A program made the translations under genes and the position numbers. A stretch of DNA of 23,412 nucleotides, taken from positions 1 through 23,412 of the forward strand of contig UQUV01000042.1 in the NCBI GenBank assembly GCA_900544305.1, in the 5' to 3' direction. The stretch's first letter is position 1, and every line of letters starts with the position of its first letter. The notes under the pieces were generated by a model. It saw nothing but the letters and a program-made list of their open reading frames with translations, was not told the DNA's origin and did no database searches. Of this stretch, positions 15,431 through 23,412 are shown piece by piece. The stretch is from an uncultured Porphyromonadaceae bacterium (GTDB lineage Bacteria > Bacteroidota > Bacteroidia > Bacteroidales > Muribaculaceae).

Positions 15431-15449
15431 GATTATAAAATACGATATA

Positions 15450-16466
15450 CTATCGAATCAAGAAAGAGAAGCGGTTGATGTTCTTCAACGCGATGCCCGT
15501 TCCCTTAGCAACAGCGTGCAACGGGTCTTCAGCAATTGTGAACTTGATACCGATTTTCTCAGAAAGACGTTTGTCCAAACCACGCAGCAATGCACCACCG
15601 CCTGACAAATAGATACCGTTGTGAACAATGTCGGCATAAAGTTCAGGAGGAGTGTTTTCCAAAGCACTGAGGATAGCTGCCTCGATTTTTGAGATAGACT
15701 TTTCAATGCAGTGTGAAATTTCCTGATATGAAACAGGAACTTCCATTGGAAGGGCTGTCATTTGATTCGGGCCGTGGATAATGTAGTCTTCGGGCGGATT
15801 TTCGAGTTCTGTCAGAGCGGAACCTACATTAATTTTAATAAGTTCTGCCATACGTTCGCCCACCTTTACATTATGTGCGCGGCGCATGTGTTCTTGAATA
15901 TCGTCCGTCAATACGTCACCGGCAATGCGGATACTCTTGTTCGTAACGATACCGCCTAAGGAGATGACTGCAATTTCCGTTGTACCACCACCTATGTCGA
16001 CAATCATGTTGCCTTCCGGAGCTTCAACGTCAAGACCGATACCGAGAGCTGCTGCCATCGGTTCGTAAATCATATATACGTCACGACCTTCAGCATGTTC
16101 GCTGGAGTCGCGCACGGCACGGATTTCTACTTCCGTACTGCCGGAAGGGATGCAGACAACCATACGGTAAGACGGAGAGAACCAACGGCTCTTTGAACTT
16201 ACCATTTTAATCAAACCGCGAATCATCAATTCTGCCGCATTGAAATCGGCAATTACACCGTCGCGGAGAGGACGTATGGTTTGGATGTTTGAGTGCTCTT
16301 TTCCCTGCATCTGCTTTGCCTGTTCACCAACGGCAACAAGTTTTCCGCGGGAATCGAGAGCGACAACCGACGGCTCATCAACCACAATTTTGTCATTGTG
16401 GATGATGATGGTGTTGGCTGTACCCAAATCCATTGCTATTTCTTGGGTGAATGAGAAAAATCCCAT
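15450..16466 (-). CDS. mreB: rod shape-determining actin homolog MreB
   Basis: The 338-residue protein is a full-length bacterial actin. The phosphate-1 loop DLGTANT is near residues 13-19, the phosphate-2 loop DIGGGTTE is in the middle, and the adenosine-side motif GIYLSGGGALLRGLD is near the C-terminus. MreB forms membrane-bound filaments that guide the elongation synthases along the cell circumference. It starts 24 bases after purH with no terminator between, so the two are likely co-transcribed. A strong hairpin follows it, splitting it from mreC. Confidence 0.97.
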   Translation of the reverse strand: MGFFSFTQEIAMDLGTANTIIIHNDKIVVDEPSVVALDSRGKLVAVGEQAKQMQGKEHSNIQTIRPLRDGVIADFNAAELMIRGLIKMVSSKSRWFSPSYRMVVCIPSGSTEVEIRAVRDSSEHAEGRDVYMIYEPMAAALGIGLDVEAPEGNMIVDIGGGTTEIAVISLGGIVTNKSIRIAGDVLTDDIQEHMRRAHNVKVGERMAELIKINVGSALTELENPPEDYIIHGPNQMTALPMEVPVSYQEISHCIEKSISKIEAAILSALENTPPELYADIVHNGIYLSGGGALLRGLDKRLSEKIGIKFTIAEDPLHAVAKGTGIALKNINRFSFLIR

Positions 16467-16490
16467 AGTTTGTTTCTGATAGTTTGAAAA

Positions 16491-18017
16491 TTAGTGTTTA
16501 AAGTGACGAATGCCAGTCATGACCATGGCAATGCCGTTTTTGTTGCAGTATTCAACACTGTCGTTGTCGCGAATAGAACCACCAGGTTGGATAACTGCTG
16601 TAATGCCTGCCTTGTGGGCGATTTCCACACAGTCAGCAAATGGGAAGAACGCGTCAGAAGCCATTACAGCACCTTCCAAGTCGAAGTTGAAAGATTTAGC
16701 CTTTTCGATAGCTTGGCGCAATGCGTCAACGCGTGATGTCTGTCCGATACCGCTTGCATAGAGCTGTTTGCCTTTTGCCAATACGATAGCGTTGCTCTTG
16801 CTGTGTTTTACCACTTTGTTTGCAAAGAGCAAGTCTTCTGCCTGTTCCGGAGTAACAGCTTTTTCTGTCACTTGTTTCAGGTCAGCAATTGATTCCTTGT
16901 ATAAGTCTTTGTCCTGTTTCAGCACGCCGTTAAGGATAGAACGGAATTGTACTGTAGGAAGTGTATTCTGTTTTTGAACGAGGATAATGCGGTTTTTCTT
17001 CTGTTCCAGAATGTCCAAAGCTTCTTTTGTGTATGAAGGAGCGATGACAACTTCGAAGAAAATCTTGTTAACCTCTTCGGCAGTAGCGGCGTCGATTTCG
17101 CCGTTTGTAATCAATACACCGCCGAATGCAGAAACCGGGTCGCCTGCAAGGGCATCTTTCCAAGCTTCGAGGATCGTGCCGCGAGTAGCGATACCGCATG
17201 CATTGTTGTGTTTCAGAATAGCGAATGTCGGTTCTGTAAATTCTGAAATCAAGTTTACGGCAGCATCGATGTCAAGCAGGTTGTTGTAAGAAATTTCCTT
17301 GCCGTGAAGCTGTGTAAACATGTCTTCGAACTTACCGAAGAATTTGCCTTTCTGGTGAGGGTTCTCACCGTAGCGCAAATGAGTTGCACCATTGAAAGAA
17401 ATGCGTACAGCCGATTCGTTGTCCTTGTCGAAGTAATTGAAGATAGCGCTGTCGTATGCGCTTGATACGCCGAATGCTTCTTTAGCGAAGAAGCGGCGGT
17501 CTTCAAGAGAAGTGACAGCATCGTTGTTCTTTTTGATAACTTCGCAAAGAGGTGCATATTGATGTTTTGACGCAACGATTACAACATCGTTGAAGTTCTT
17601 CGCAGCAGCACGGATAAGTGAGATACCGCCTATGTCGATTTTTTCAATGATGTCGGCTTCCGGAGCGCCTGATGCAACTGTATCTTCAAAAGGATAGAGG
17701 TCAACGACAACGAGGTCGATTTCCGGAATTTCATATTGTGAGATTTGAGCCTGGTCGCCTTCGTTTTCGCGACGGTTCAAGATACCGCCGAACACTTTCG
17801 GGTGAAGCGTTTTAACGCGTCCGCCAAGGATGGAAGGATAGCCGGTCAAGTTTTCTACTGATTCGCAATTGTATCCAAGACTTTCGATAAATGTTTTAGT
17901 TCCTCCCGTAGAAAGGAATTTAACACCATGTTCGTTTAATAGAGAAAGCATCTCGTCCAAACCGTCTTTGTGGAAAACCGAGATGAGCGCAGTTTTAATT
18001 TTTTTGATATCAGCCAT
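16491..18017 (-). CDS. purH: bifunctional AICAR transformylase / IMP cyclohydrolase
   Basis: The 508-residue enzyme carries out the last two steps of IMP synthesis in the cytoplasm: formylation of AICAR with 10-formyl-THF, then ring closure. The N-terminal IMP cyclohydrolase (MGS-like) domain is seen in LISVFHKDGL, FLSTGGT (34-40) and GRVKTLHPKVFGGIL (66-80). The AICAR transformylase part shows RYGENPHQ (215-222) and LKHNNACG with the catalytic Lys269 and His270. The length is as expected. It is the first gene of the minus-strand block and precedes mreB by 24 bases, an arrangement seen in other Bacteroidales. A TATCTTTG box lies upstream. No purine riboswitch is evident in the short leader. 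Confidence 0.97.
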   Translation of the reverse strand: MADIKKIKTALISVFHKDGLDEMLSLLNEHGVKFLSTGGTKTFIESLGYNCESVENLTGYPSILGGRVKTLHPKVFGGILNRRENEGDQAQISQYEIPEIDLVVVDLYPFEDTVASGAPEADIIEKIDIGGISLIRAAAKNFNDVVIVASKHQYAPLCEVIKKNNDAVTSLEDRRFFAKEAFGVSSAYDSAIFNYFDKDNESAVRISFNGATHLRYGENPHQKGKFFGKFEDMFTQLHGKEISYNNLLDIDAAVNLISEFTEPTFAILKHNNACGIATRGTILEAWKDALAGDPVSAFGGVLITNGEIDAATAEEVNKIFFEVVIAPSYTKEALDILEQKKNRIILVQKQNTLPTVQFRSILNGVLKQDKDLYKESIADLKQVTEKAVTPEQAEDLLFANKVVKHSKSNAIVLAKGKQLYASGIGQTSRVDALRQAIEKAKSFNFDLEGAVMASDAFFPFADCVEIAHKAGITAVIQPGGSIRDNDSVEYCNKNGIAMVMTGIRHFKH

Positions 18018-18076
18018 TTTGCTTGAATATAATGAATTAATGAGCTTATTGATTTTATCGTTTCTATATTGATGTG

Positions 18077-18084
18077 CAAAGATA
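18077..18084 (-). promoter_or_regulatory. -7 box of purH
   Basis: On the minus strand TATCTTTG matches the Bacteroidetes -7 box and lies 59 bases before the purH start. No TTTG box is seen at the usual distance upstream, so only the -7 element is called. Confidence 0.55.
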
Positions 18085-18171
18085 GTGTAAAAGTGCGAGA
18101 TATGAGGATTGTTTTATAAAATATTTATGGTTTTCGGGTGAATCTATTGTTTAAAAATGTTATTTGCTCTA

Positions 18172-18179
18172 TAGGTTTG
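18172..18179 (+). promoter_or_regulatory. candidate -7 box of ligA
   Basis: TAGGTTTG matches TAnnTTTG, with a TTG-containing stretch about 22 bases upstream. It would give a leader of about 90 bases. An alternative, TATATTCG at 18252-18259 with TTGT 21 bases upstream, is closer to the start but less like the consensus. The 260 bases between purH and ligA otherwise hold nothing I recognise. Confidence 0.4.
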
Positions 18180-18277
18180 AAATTCACGGAATTTTTATTC
18201 CCGGATGAGATGAAATCGCAGAGTCGTTGTGCATATATGGCAAAAAGATTGTATATTCGTGAAATATTTTTACCCTT

Positions 18278-20281
18278 ATGGATTTATTTGAAGCTGAAAT
18301 TCGCCGGCTGCGTGAGGAATTGCATCGGCACAACTATAATTATTATGTATTGAACGCTCCGGTTATTTCTGACCGAGAGTATGATGAAATGATGCACCGT
18401 CTGCAGAAATTGGAGGCGGAACATAAGGAATTGTTCGATCCGCTGTCGCCGACACAACGTGTGGGTAGTGACTTGACTCCCGGCTTTGTGCAGGTGGAGC
18501 ATGCACGTCCGATGCTGTCGTTGGGAAATACATACTCGATAGAGGAAGTGGAGGATTTTCTTCGCCGTACGAAATCGGCTGTAGAGGGAAATACGGTAGA
18601 AATCGTCGGTGAAATGAAGTTCGACGGAACATCCATTTCCATCGTGTATGAACATGGGCGCATGGTACGTGCCGTTACCCGTGGTGACGGTGTTCGTGGT
18701 GACGATGTTACCGTTAATGTGAAAACCATTCCGAGCGTGCCAATGCAGTTGCAGGGCAATGATTTTCCAGAATCGTTTGAGGTGCGCGGAGAAATTGTGA
18801 TGCCTTGGAAATCGTTTGAGGCGTTGAATCAGGAGCGTGCATACAATGAAGAACCTCTGTTGGCAAATCCGCGGAATGCGGCAGCCGGCACATTGAAAAC
18901 ATTGAATCCGGCGGAAGTGTCACGCCGGGGATTGGATGCCTATTTCTATTATCTGGTTGGAGAAAATTTGCCTTTTTCTACTCATTCCGAATGTCTGGAG
19001 GCTTTGCGCCGATGGGGATTCAAGGTGTCGGATGCGACAAAGGTGATGTCTTCCATTGAAGAAGTGAAAGCCTTTATTGATTATTGGGACAATGAACGTA
19101 AAAAATTGGAGGTTGCCACTGACGGCCTTGTGTTTAAGGTAAACAATCTTCAGCAGCAACGTTTTTTAGGCAATACGGCAAAATCTCCCCGTTGGGCTAT
19201 TGCCTATAAATTTCAGGCAGAAAGAGCTTTGACCAAGTTGAAGTTTGTATCGTTTGAAACCGGCCGTATGGGAGTTGTGACACCTGTTGCCAATTTGGAA
19301 CCTGTCTTGTTGTCGGGTACAATAGTCAAACGTGCTTCTCTGCATAATGAGGATATTATCCGCCAGTTGGGCATTTACGACGGTGATATGGTCTATGTTG
19401 AAAAAGGCGGAGAAATTATTCCGAAAATAGTCGGGGTCGATGAGTCGCAACGGGTTGAGGGCTGCAAGCCTGTGGAATTTGTGAAGACCTGTCAGGTGTG
19501 TGGTGCAACATTGGTGCGTAACGAAGGTGAAGCGGCATGGTACTGCCCGAACCGCTATGGTTGCCGGCCTCAGATTACGGGTAAAATCGAACACTTCGTG
19601 GGGCGTCGCATGATGAACATCGACGGGATTGGCGAAGAAACTGCAGAACAGTTGTTCGCTGTCGGTTTGGTGAAAAATATAGCGGACATTTATGATTTGA
19701 CTGACGACAAACTGACGATAGTAGGACGTGTGGGCGAACTGACTTCCCGGAGAATTCTTCGGGGTATTGAAGATTCCAAGAACGTTCCATTTGAACGTGT
19801 GGTTTATTCGTTGTCTATTCCTAATGTCGGTGAAACGGTGGCCAAAAAATTGGCTTATGCAACCGGCAGTATGGACAAGCTGATGACGGCAACTGTTGAC
19901 GAACTCACGTCGATTGACGAGATTGGCGTTATTATTGCGGAAAATGTCGTGCAGTATTTTGCAGAGCCTCGTAACCGTGAAATAATCGAGCGATTGCGCG
20001 CAGCTGGATTGCAGATGGCGATTTCAGCGGATGTAAAAGCGGCTATGACTGATAAATTGGCAGGCAAATTGTTTGTCATCAGCGGTGTGTTCGAGCACCA
20101 TTCCCGTGATGAATACAAAAAAATGATTGAGCAGAACGGCGGAAAGAACACTTCTTCCATTTCAAAAAAGACGGATTACGTATTTGCCGGAGCAAATATG
20201 GGTCCTGCAAAATTGGAGAAGGCTAAATCGCTGGGTATTCCAATCATAGGTGAAGATGAATTTTTAAAGATGATAGAATGA
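18278..20281 (+). CDS. ligA: NAD-dependent DNA ligase
   Basis: The 667-residue enzyme seals nicks in replication and repair using NAD. All LigA parts are in order: the N-terminal NAD-binding Ia domain (HNYNYYVLNAP with SDREYDEM), the adenylation site KFDG with Lys114, the OB fold, a four-cysteine zinc finger (Cys405, 408, 423, 429), helix-hairpin-helix repeats (about 440-580), and a C-terminal BRCT domain from about residue 593 (KLAGKLFVISG). The length is normal. Its stop overlaps the start of the next gene (ATGA), so it heads an operon with a CPBP membrane protease and a DNA glycosylase. It is divergent from purH. LigA is essential in most bacteria. Confidence 0.97.
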   Translation: MDLFEAEIRRLREELHRHNYNYYVLNAPVISDREYDEMMHRLQKLEAEHKELFDPLSPTQRVGSDLTPGFVQVEHARPMLSLGNTYSIEEVEDFLRRTKSAVEGNTVEIVGEMKFDGTSISIVYEHGRMVRAVTRGDGVRGDDVTVNVKTIPSVPMQLQGNDFPESFEVRGEIVMPWKSFEALNQERAYNEEPLLANPRNAAAGTLKTLNPAEVSRRGLDAYFYYLVGENLPFSTHSECLEALRRWGFKVSDATKVMSSIEEVKAFIDYWDNERKKLEVATDGLVFKVNNLQQQRFLGNTAKSPRWAIAYKFQAERALTKLKFVSFETGRMGVVTPVANLEPVLLSGTIVKRASLHNEDIIRQLGIYDGDMVYVEKGGEIIPKIVGVDESQRVEGCKPVEFVKTCQVCGATLVRNEGEAAWYCPNRYGCRPQITGKIEHFVGRRMMNIDGIGEETAEQLFAVGLVKNIADIYDLTDDKLTIVGRVGELTSRRILRGIEDSKNVPFERVVYSLSIPNVGETVAKKLAYATGSMDKLMTATVDELTSIDEIGVIIAENVVQYFAEPRNREIIERLRAAGLQMAISADVKAAMTDKLAGKLFVISGVFEHHSRDEYKKMIEQNGGKNTSSISKKTDYVFAGANMGPAKLEKAKSLGIPIIGEDEFLKMIE

Positions 20282-21177
20282 TGCAGGGACAGAATATGCG
20301 TTTTGCCGATATTCGGCAGTTCCCGATGGGGAAAGCCATGCTGTTTTTGGGACTGTTTTTCATAGCCGGATTGTTTTTGACGGCGTTCCTTTCGGAATTG
20401 ATGCCGATGATGTTTCCGGGTATGGAGACGGTTACTAATCTCAAACTGACGTTGGCACTTCAGAATGTTTTGGCTTTTATGCTTCCGGCATTTTTGATGG
20501 CGTTGGTTGTCGGCAAGCCGGTGCGATTCCTGCAGTTGAACAAAAAGCCGTCGGCCTTTGCCGTTGTTGGTGTTATTGTACTGTATTGCGTGATGACACC
20601 GGCAATGAACATGATTGTTCATTTGAATGAATCTGTTAAGTTTCCGGAATCAATGGCGGCATTGGAGCAATGGTTGAAGGCAAGCGAGGAAGCCGCTTTG
20701 GCGGTAACCAATCAGGTGGTTGATGTGTCATCCATACCTGCCATGTTGCTGTCAATTTTATATATAGGAGTGTTGACCGGTTTGGGTGAAGAAATGTTTT
20801 TCCGTGGTGCATTGCAGAACGTGTTGCACAAAGGAACAGCACGGCAGCATTTTGCAGTGTGGACTGCAGCTGTTATTTTCAGTCTGCTGCACTTCCAGTT
20901 CTACGGCTTCGTTCCTCGTGTGCTATTAGGGGCATTTTTCGGCTATGCTTTTTTGTGGAGTGGTTCGCTGTGGGTGCCTGTAATAGGACATGCGCTGAAC
21001 AACTCGGCGGTAGTGGTTAGCACCTATTTGGAGAAAAATGGAATCGTAGATACAGATTTGTCAGCAGTAGGAGCGGAAATGAACACTATTCCTTGGTTGG
21101 CAATTTTGAGTCTGGTGTTGACGATTGTTCTGATGATGTTTTATCGTGAAGTGTTGAAGCATAAAAGATACGAATAA
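20278..21177 (+). CDS. CPBP-family intramembrane metalloprotease
   Basis: The 299-residue protein has about eight membrane segments and the CPBP (Abi/CAAX protease-like) motifs: EEMFFRG with Glu171-Glu172 and Arg176, His205 in the LLHF segment, and HALNN with His238 and Asn241. These form the metal-dependent active site in the membrane in Rce1-like enzymes. Bacterial members vary in role and most have no known substrate. The start overlaps the ligA stop by four bases. An alternative ATG lies directly after it at 20281. The stop overlaps the next gene by one base. The coupling to two DNA repair genes is notable but does not by itself indicate a repair role. Confidence 0.85.
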   Translation: MMQGQNMRFADIRQFPMGKAMLFLGLFFIAGLFLTAFLSELMPMMFPGMETVTNLKLTLALQNVLAFMLPAFLMALVVGKPVRFLQLNKKPSAFAVVGVIVLYCVMTPAMNMIVHLNESVKFPESMAALEQWLKASEEAALAVTNQVVDVSSIPAMLLSILYIGVLTGLGEEMFFRGALQNVLHKGTARQHFAVWTAAVIFSLLHFQFYGFVPRVLLGAFFGYAFLWSGSLWVPVIGHALNNSAVVVSTYLEKNGIVDTDLSAVGAEMNTIPWLAILSLVLTIVLMMFYREVLKHKRYE

Positions 21178-21755
21178 TGGAATCGCAGTTAGTTGAATCT
21201 CATCCTTTCGAGCCGTTTGTTCCTGCCGGAGCAAAGGTGTTGATGTTGGGTTCTTTTCCCCCTCCGTCTCAACGTTGGTCAATGAATTTCTATTACCCGA
21301 ACAAGACTAATGACATGTGGAGGATAATGGGATTGATTTTCTTTGGTGACAAAAATCGGTTTATCCGTCCCGATGGTTATGATTTGCCATCCATCATTGA
21401 TTTTCTTAATGAAAAGGGGATTGCCATGTATGATGCAGCTGTGAGGGTGATACGTCAAAAAGGTAACGCTTCTGATAAATTTCTGGAAATAGTTGAGCCA
21501 ATCGGATTGGAAGCGATGTTGGCGAGGATGCCGCAATGTCGTACAATTGTGACTGCGGGTGAAAAGTCTGCTTCCATAATCGCTGATTTGACTCATACAA
21601 AAACACCTGCGACAGGGGAGACCGTTGAGTTTCTTTTGGATGGAACAGTTTATATGCATTGTCGTATGGTTTCTTCTTCAAGGGCGTATCCAATGCCGGT
21701 TGAGCAGAAGGCTGAGAAGTATGCAGCTCTGTTTTCCAAAATAGGACTGTTGTGA
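21177..21755 (+). CDS. uracil-DNA glycosylase superfamily protein
   Basis: The 192-residue protein resembles the small UDG-superfamily enzymes that include hypoxanthine-DNA glycosylase (family 6). LMLGSFPPP near residues 22-30 matches the motif I region, followed by FYYPNKTNDMWRIMG, which corresponds to the FYxxPxNxFW segment of that family. A late SSSRAYPM matches the motif II region (SxSxA). Such enzymes remove deaminated or damaged bases to start base excision repair, which fits a gene in an operon with ligA, the ligase that closes the repaired strand. The exact base preference is not predictable. It is the last gene of the operon. The start shares one base with the stop of the CPBP gene. 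Confidence 0.78.
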   Translation: MESQLVESHPFEPFVPAGAKVLMLGSFPPPSQRWSMNFYYPNKTNDMWRIMGLIFFGDKNRFIRPDGYDLPSIIDFLNEKGIAMYDAAVRVIRQKGNASDKFLEIVEPIGLEAMLARMPQCRTIVTAGEKSASIIADLTHTKTPATGETVEFLLDGTVYMHCRMVSSSRAYPMPVEQKAEKYAALFSKIGLL

Positions 21756-21759
21756 TATA

Positions 21760-21824
21760 GCATAGTCAAATTAGAAAAACTTGCGTTTTTCATTTGTCTC
21801 TGCGCTTACCATGCATTGTCTTTG
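21760..21824 (+). repeat. 65-base promoter-bearing repeat, copy 1 (decayed promoter)
   Basis: This copy is identical to copy 2 (21846-21910) at 60 of 65 positions and has the same length. It contains a hairpin, CAAAT-TA-GAAAAA with TTTTTC-ATTTG around a CTTGCG loop. Its promoter keeps TTTG at 21793-21796 and the 20-base spacer, but the -7 box reads TGTCTTTG, losing the A at position 2. It begins right after the stop codon of the glycosylase gene. Confidence 0.9.
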
Positions 21825-21845
21825 AATAAGATAAGCTGCGGTTCG

Positions 21846-21910
21846 GCATAGCCAAATTAGAAAAATTTGCGTTTTTCATTTGTCTCTGCGCTCACCTTGC
21901 ATTATCTTTG
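21846..21910 (+). repeat. 65-base promoter-bearing repeat, copy 2 (intact promoter)
   Basis: This is the second copy, 86 bases downstream of the first, with 21 unrelated bases between. The five differences from copy 1 include the base that restores a perfect -7 box. The hairpin arms and loop position are kept, with the -33 TTTG lying at the end of the 3' arm. Confidence 0.9.
21879..21910 (+). promoter_or_regulatory. consensus promoter for dedA-rpe
   Basis: TTTG (21879-21882), a 20-base spacer and TATCTTTG (21903-21910) are a textbook Bacteroidetes promoter. The expected start site is a few bases downstream, giving a leader of about 55 bases before the DedA start codon. Confidence 0.82.
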
Positions 21911-21972
21911 CACACGTATTGCCGTAAAAGGCAGAAAATTACATAAATTTAATCGAAACATTAATTTAAAGA

Positions 21973-22608
21973 ATGGAAATTACAGAGTTGTTTTTGTGGG
22001 TGGAAGCCCATCTGAATTATTTTTGGATTACAGTGTTGATGGCTATTGAGAGTTCATTTATTCCGTTTCCTTCTGAGGTAGTTGTTCCTCCGGCTGCCTA
22101 TTTTGCTTGTACGGAAGGCTCAAATCTGAACATTTATCTTGTTGTGGTATTTGCTACGCTGGGTGCTTTGATTGGAGCTTTGGTGAACTATTACCTTGCT
22201 GTTTGGATTGGTCGTCCGTTGGTTTACAAGTTTGCAAACAGTCGTTTTGGCCATATGTGTTTGATTGATGAGGCAAAAGTGGTAAAAGCAGAGCAGTACT
22301 TTGACAAACATGGTGCTATTTCAACGTTTATCGGTCGTCTTATTCCGGCTGTCCGTCAGCTTATCTCCATTCCTGCCGGATTGGCTCGCATGAATTTGGC
22401 TAAGTTTGTGCTTTATACATCTTTGGGGGCCGGCGTTTGGAATATCGTATTGGCAAGCCTTGGCTATTGGTTGAGTACGTTTATTCCGAAAGATCAGCTT
22501 TATGTACAGATTGAACACTATAACCAATATCTGACATATTTCGGTTATGGAATAGGTGTGGTCGTTGTTCTGTTTATTCTTTACAACGCATTCAAGAAAA
22601 AGAAATAA
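21973..22608 (+). CDS. DedA-family membrane protein
   Basis: The 211-residue protein is an inner-membrane member of the DedA (SNARE-associated/VTT) superfamily. ESSFIPFPSEVVVPPAAY (26-43) matches the conserved re-entrant acidic segment. The G-R-x-I-P-x-x-R motif (GRLIPAVRQLISIPAG, beginning about residue 120) is the hallmark arginine motif. Several family members move lipids such as undecaprenyl phosphate or phosphatidylethanolamine across the membrane. Which lipid this one handles is not visible. It is driven by the repeat-borne promoter and followed 23 bases later by rpe, probably in one transcript. Confidence 0.92.
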   Translation: MEITELFLWVEAHLNYFWITVLMAIESSFIPFPSEVVVPPAAYFACTEGSNLNIYLVVVFATLGALIGALVNYYLAVWIGRPLVYKFANSRFGHMCLIDEAKVVKAEQYFDKHGAISTFIGRLIPAVRQLISIPAGLARMNLAKFVLYTSLGAGVWNIVLASLGYWLSTFIPKDQLYVQIEHYNQYLTYFGYGIGVVVVLFILYNAFKKKK

Positions 22609-22631
22609 TTACTTTCAAAAATATAGGTAAA

Positions 22632-23276
22632 ATGTTAGTTTCTCCATCGCTACTGTCGGCAGATTTTTTGAATCTGACGAAGGATATTGAAATGATTAAC
22701 CGCAGTGAGGCTGATCTTCTTCACTTGGATATTATGGACGGCGTGTTCGTTCCGAATATTTCATTCGGTTTTCCGGTTATTCAAAATCTGAAAAAGGTTT
22801 GTACGAAGCCTTTGGATGTGCATTTGATGATTGTTGAGCCGCAGAAATTTATCAAGGAAGTTAAGGAAATCGGCGCAGAGTATATGAATGTGCACTATGA
22901 AGCATGTTTGCATCTGTCGCGCGTTATTCAGCAGATTAAAGAAGCCGGAATGAAGGCTGGTGTAACGATTAATCCGGCAACTCCAGTTTCCGTATTGGAA
23001 GATATCATTTGCGATGTGGATATGGTTCTGATTATGTCGGTTAATCCGGGTTTTGGCGGACAAAAGTTTATTGGCAATGCTGTAAAGAAAGTTCGTCAAC
23101 TGAAGGAAATGATTCAGACCAGCGGTTCAAAGGCTTTGATTGAGGTTGACGGTGGTGTGAATGAAGAAACCAGTCGTCTGCTCAAGGAAGCCGGTGCTGA
23201 CATTGTTGTGGCCGGCAATTATGTGTTTAAGGCGGAAGACCCGTTGAAAAATATTTCTATCCTGAAAAATCTGTAA
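22632..23276 (+). CDS. rpe: ribulose-phosphate 3-epimerase
   Basis: The 214-residue TIM-barrel enzyme interconverts ribulose 5-phosphate and xylulose 5-phosphate in the pentose phosphate pathway. The family start SPSLLSADF is at 4-12. The metal ligands His31, Asp33 (HLDIMDG), His64 (VHLM) and Asp173 (EVDGGV) are all present, as is the MSVNPGFGGQKF loop (135-146) over the active site. The length is normal. It lies 23 bases after the DedA gene and is followed by a clear terminator. Confidence 0.96.
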   Translation: MLVSPSLLSADFLNLTKDIEMINRSEADLLHLDIMDGVFVPNISFGFPVIQNLKKVCTKPLDVHLMIVEPQKFIKEVKEIGAEYMNVHYEACLHLSRVIQQIKEAGMKAGVTINPATPVSVLEDIICDVDMVLIMSVNPGFGGQKFIGNAVKKVRQLKEMIQTSGSKALIEVDGGVNEETSRLLKEAGADIVVAGNYVFKAEDPLKNISILKNL

Positions 23277-23304
23277 GATTTAGAGTGACGGATAGAGAAG
23301 TGTT

Positions 23305-23356
23305 GAGTCCCGTTTGCTTCAAGATTAATGAGAGCAGACGGGACTCAGTATTTTTT
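23305..23356 (+). terminator. intrinsic terminator after rpe
   Basis: GAGTCCCGTTTGC (23305-23317) pairs with GCAGACGGGACTC (23334-23346) with one G-T wobble, a 16-base loop and a TTTTTT run at 23351-23356. It closes the dedA-rpe transcript. Confidence 0.88.
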
Positions 23357-23372
23357 AAATTATTACTGTCCG

Positions 23373-23412
23373 CTAAAGACGTGCATTCCCTCCCAACTTG
23401 CTGAAATAGATA
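23373..23412 (-). CDS. possible C-terminal end of a minus-strand gene (partial)
   Basis: Beyond the rpe terminator, the minus strand can be read as the last codons of a protein ending YFSKLGGNARL, with a TAG at 23373-23375. A second frame ends EGMHVFSGQ with a TAA at 23363-23365. The fragment is too short to identify or to choose a frame. The terminator in between is consistent with a convergent gene here. Confidence 0.25.
   Translation of the reverse strand, partial: IYFSKLGGNARL

Noticed and set aside
18138..18353. 71-codon plus-strand frame overlapping the ligA start
   Set aside because: It runs out of frame into the conserved N-terminus of LigA and has no independent support; the stretch is better read as the ligA leader.
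21760..21910. CRISPR array or rho-independent terminator after the glycosylase gene
   Set aside because: There are only two copies, the unit is 65 bases with an internal promoter, and no spacer series or cas gene is present; the hairpin has no T-run after it.

Overview
The window is about 23.4 kb of chromosome from a Bacteroidales bacterium (Bacteroidaceae/Prevotellaceae-like). This rests on several things read in the sequence: promoter -7 boxes of the Bacteroidetes type TAnnTTTG with a TTTG box about 20 bases upstream, a type III glutamine synthetase, a lipoprotein with a DUF4369-like domain, a secreted lipoprotein alpha-amylase, and a purH-mreB-mreC-mreD-mrdA cluster. There is no insertion sequence, prophage, CRISPR array, tRNA or rRNA that I can see. 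Coding density is high and nineteen complete protein genes are called.

Layout. (1) 70-2275, plus strand: a GT39-like membrane glycosyltransferase overlapping a small lipoprotein gene. (2) 2342-4650, minus strand: a lipoprotein GH13 alpha-amylase followed by a secreted alpha/beta hydrolase, each region closed by a strong hairpin terminator. (3) A 381-base divergent control region, then glnN (type III glutamine synthetase) and a 624-residue PurF-like amidotransferase on the plus strand, separated by a nested-hairpin terminator. (4) 9242-18017, minus strand, read from right to left: purH, mreB, a terminator, mreC, mreD, mrdA (PBP2), a NUDIX hydrolase, then a well-formed promoter driving a two-gene unit made of an AmgK-like sugar kinase fused to a RapZ C-terminal domain and a MurU-like nucleotidyltransferase. 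(5) 18278-21755, plus strand: ligA, a CPBP-family membrane protease and a uracil-DNA-glycosylase-superfamily gene, with start/stop overlaps. (6) An intergenic tandem repeat of two 65-base units, each carrying a promoter, followed by a DedA-family gene and rpe. (7) A terminator and the possible end of a minus-strand gene at the right edge.

How it fits together. The centre of the minus-strand block is cell-wall elongation (MreB, MreC, MreD, PBP2), next to a predicted peptidoglycan-sugar salvage pair (kinase plus uridylyltransferase). Nitrogen and purine metabolism appear as glnN, the PurF-like gene and purH. The features most worth a second look are the kinase-RapZ fusion, the divergent PurF-like protein that has lost the usual iron-sulfur cysteines, the duplicated promoter repeat ahead of dedA, and the absence of rodA from its usual place behind mrdA.
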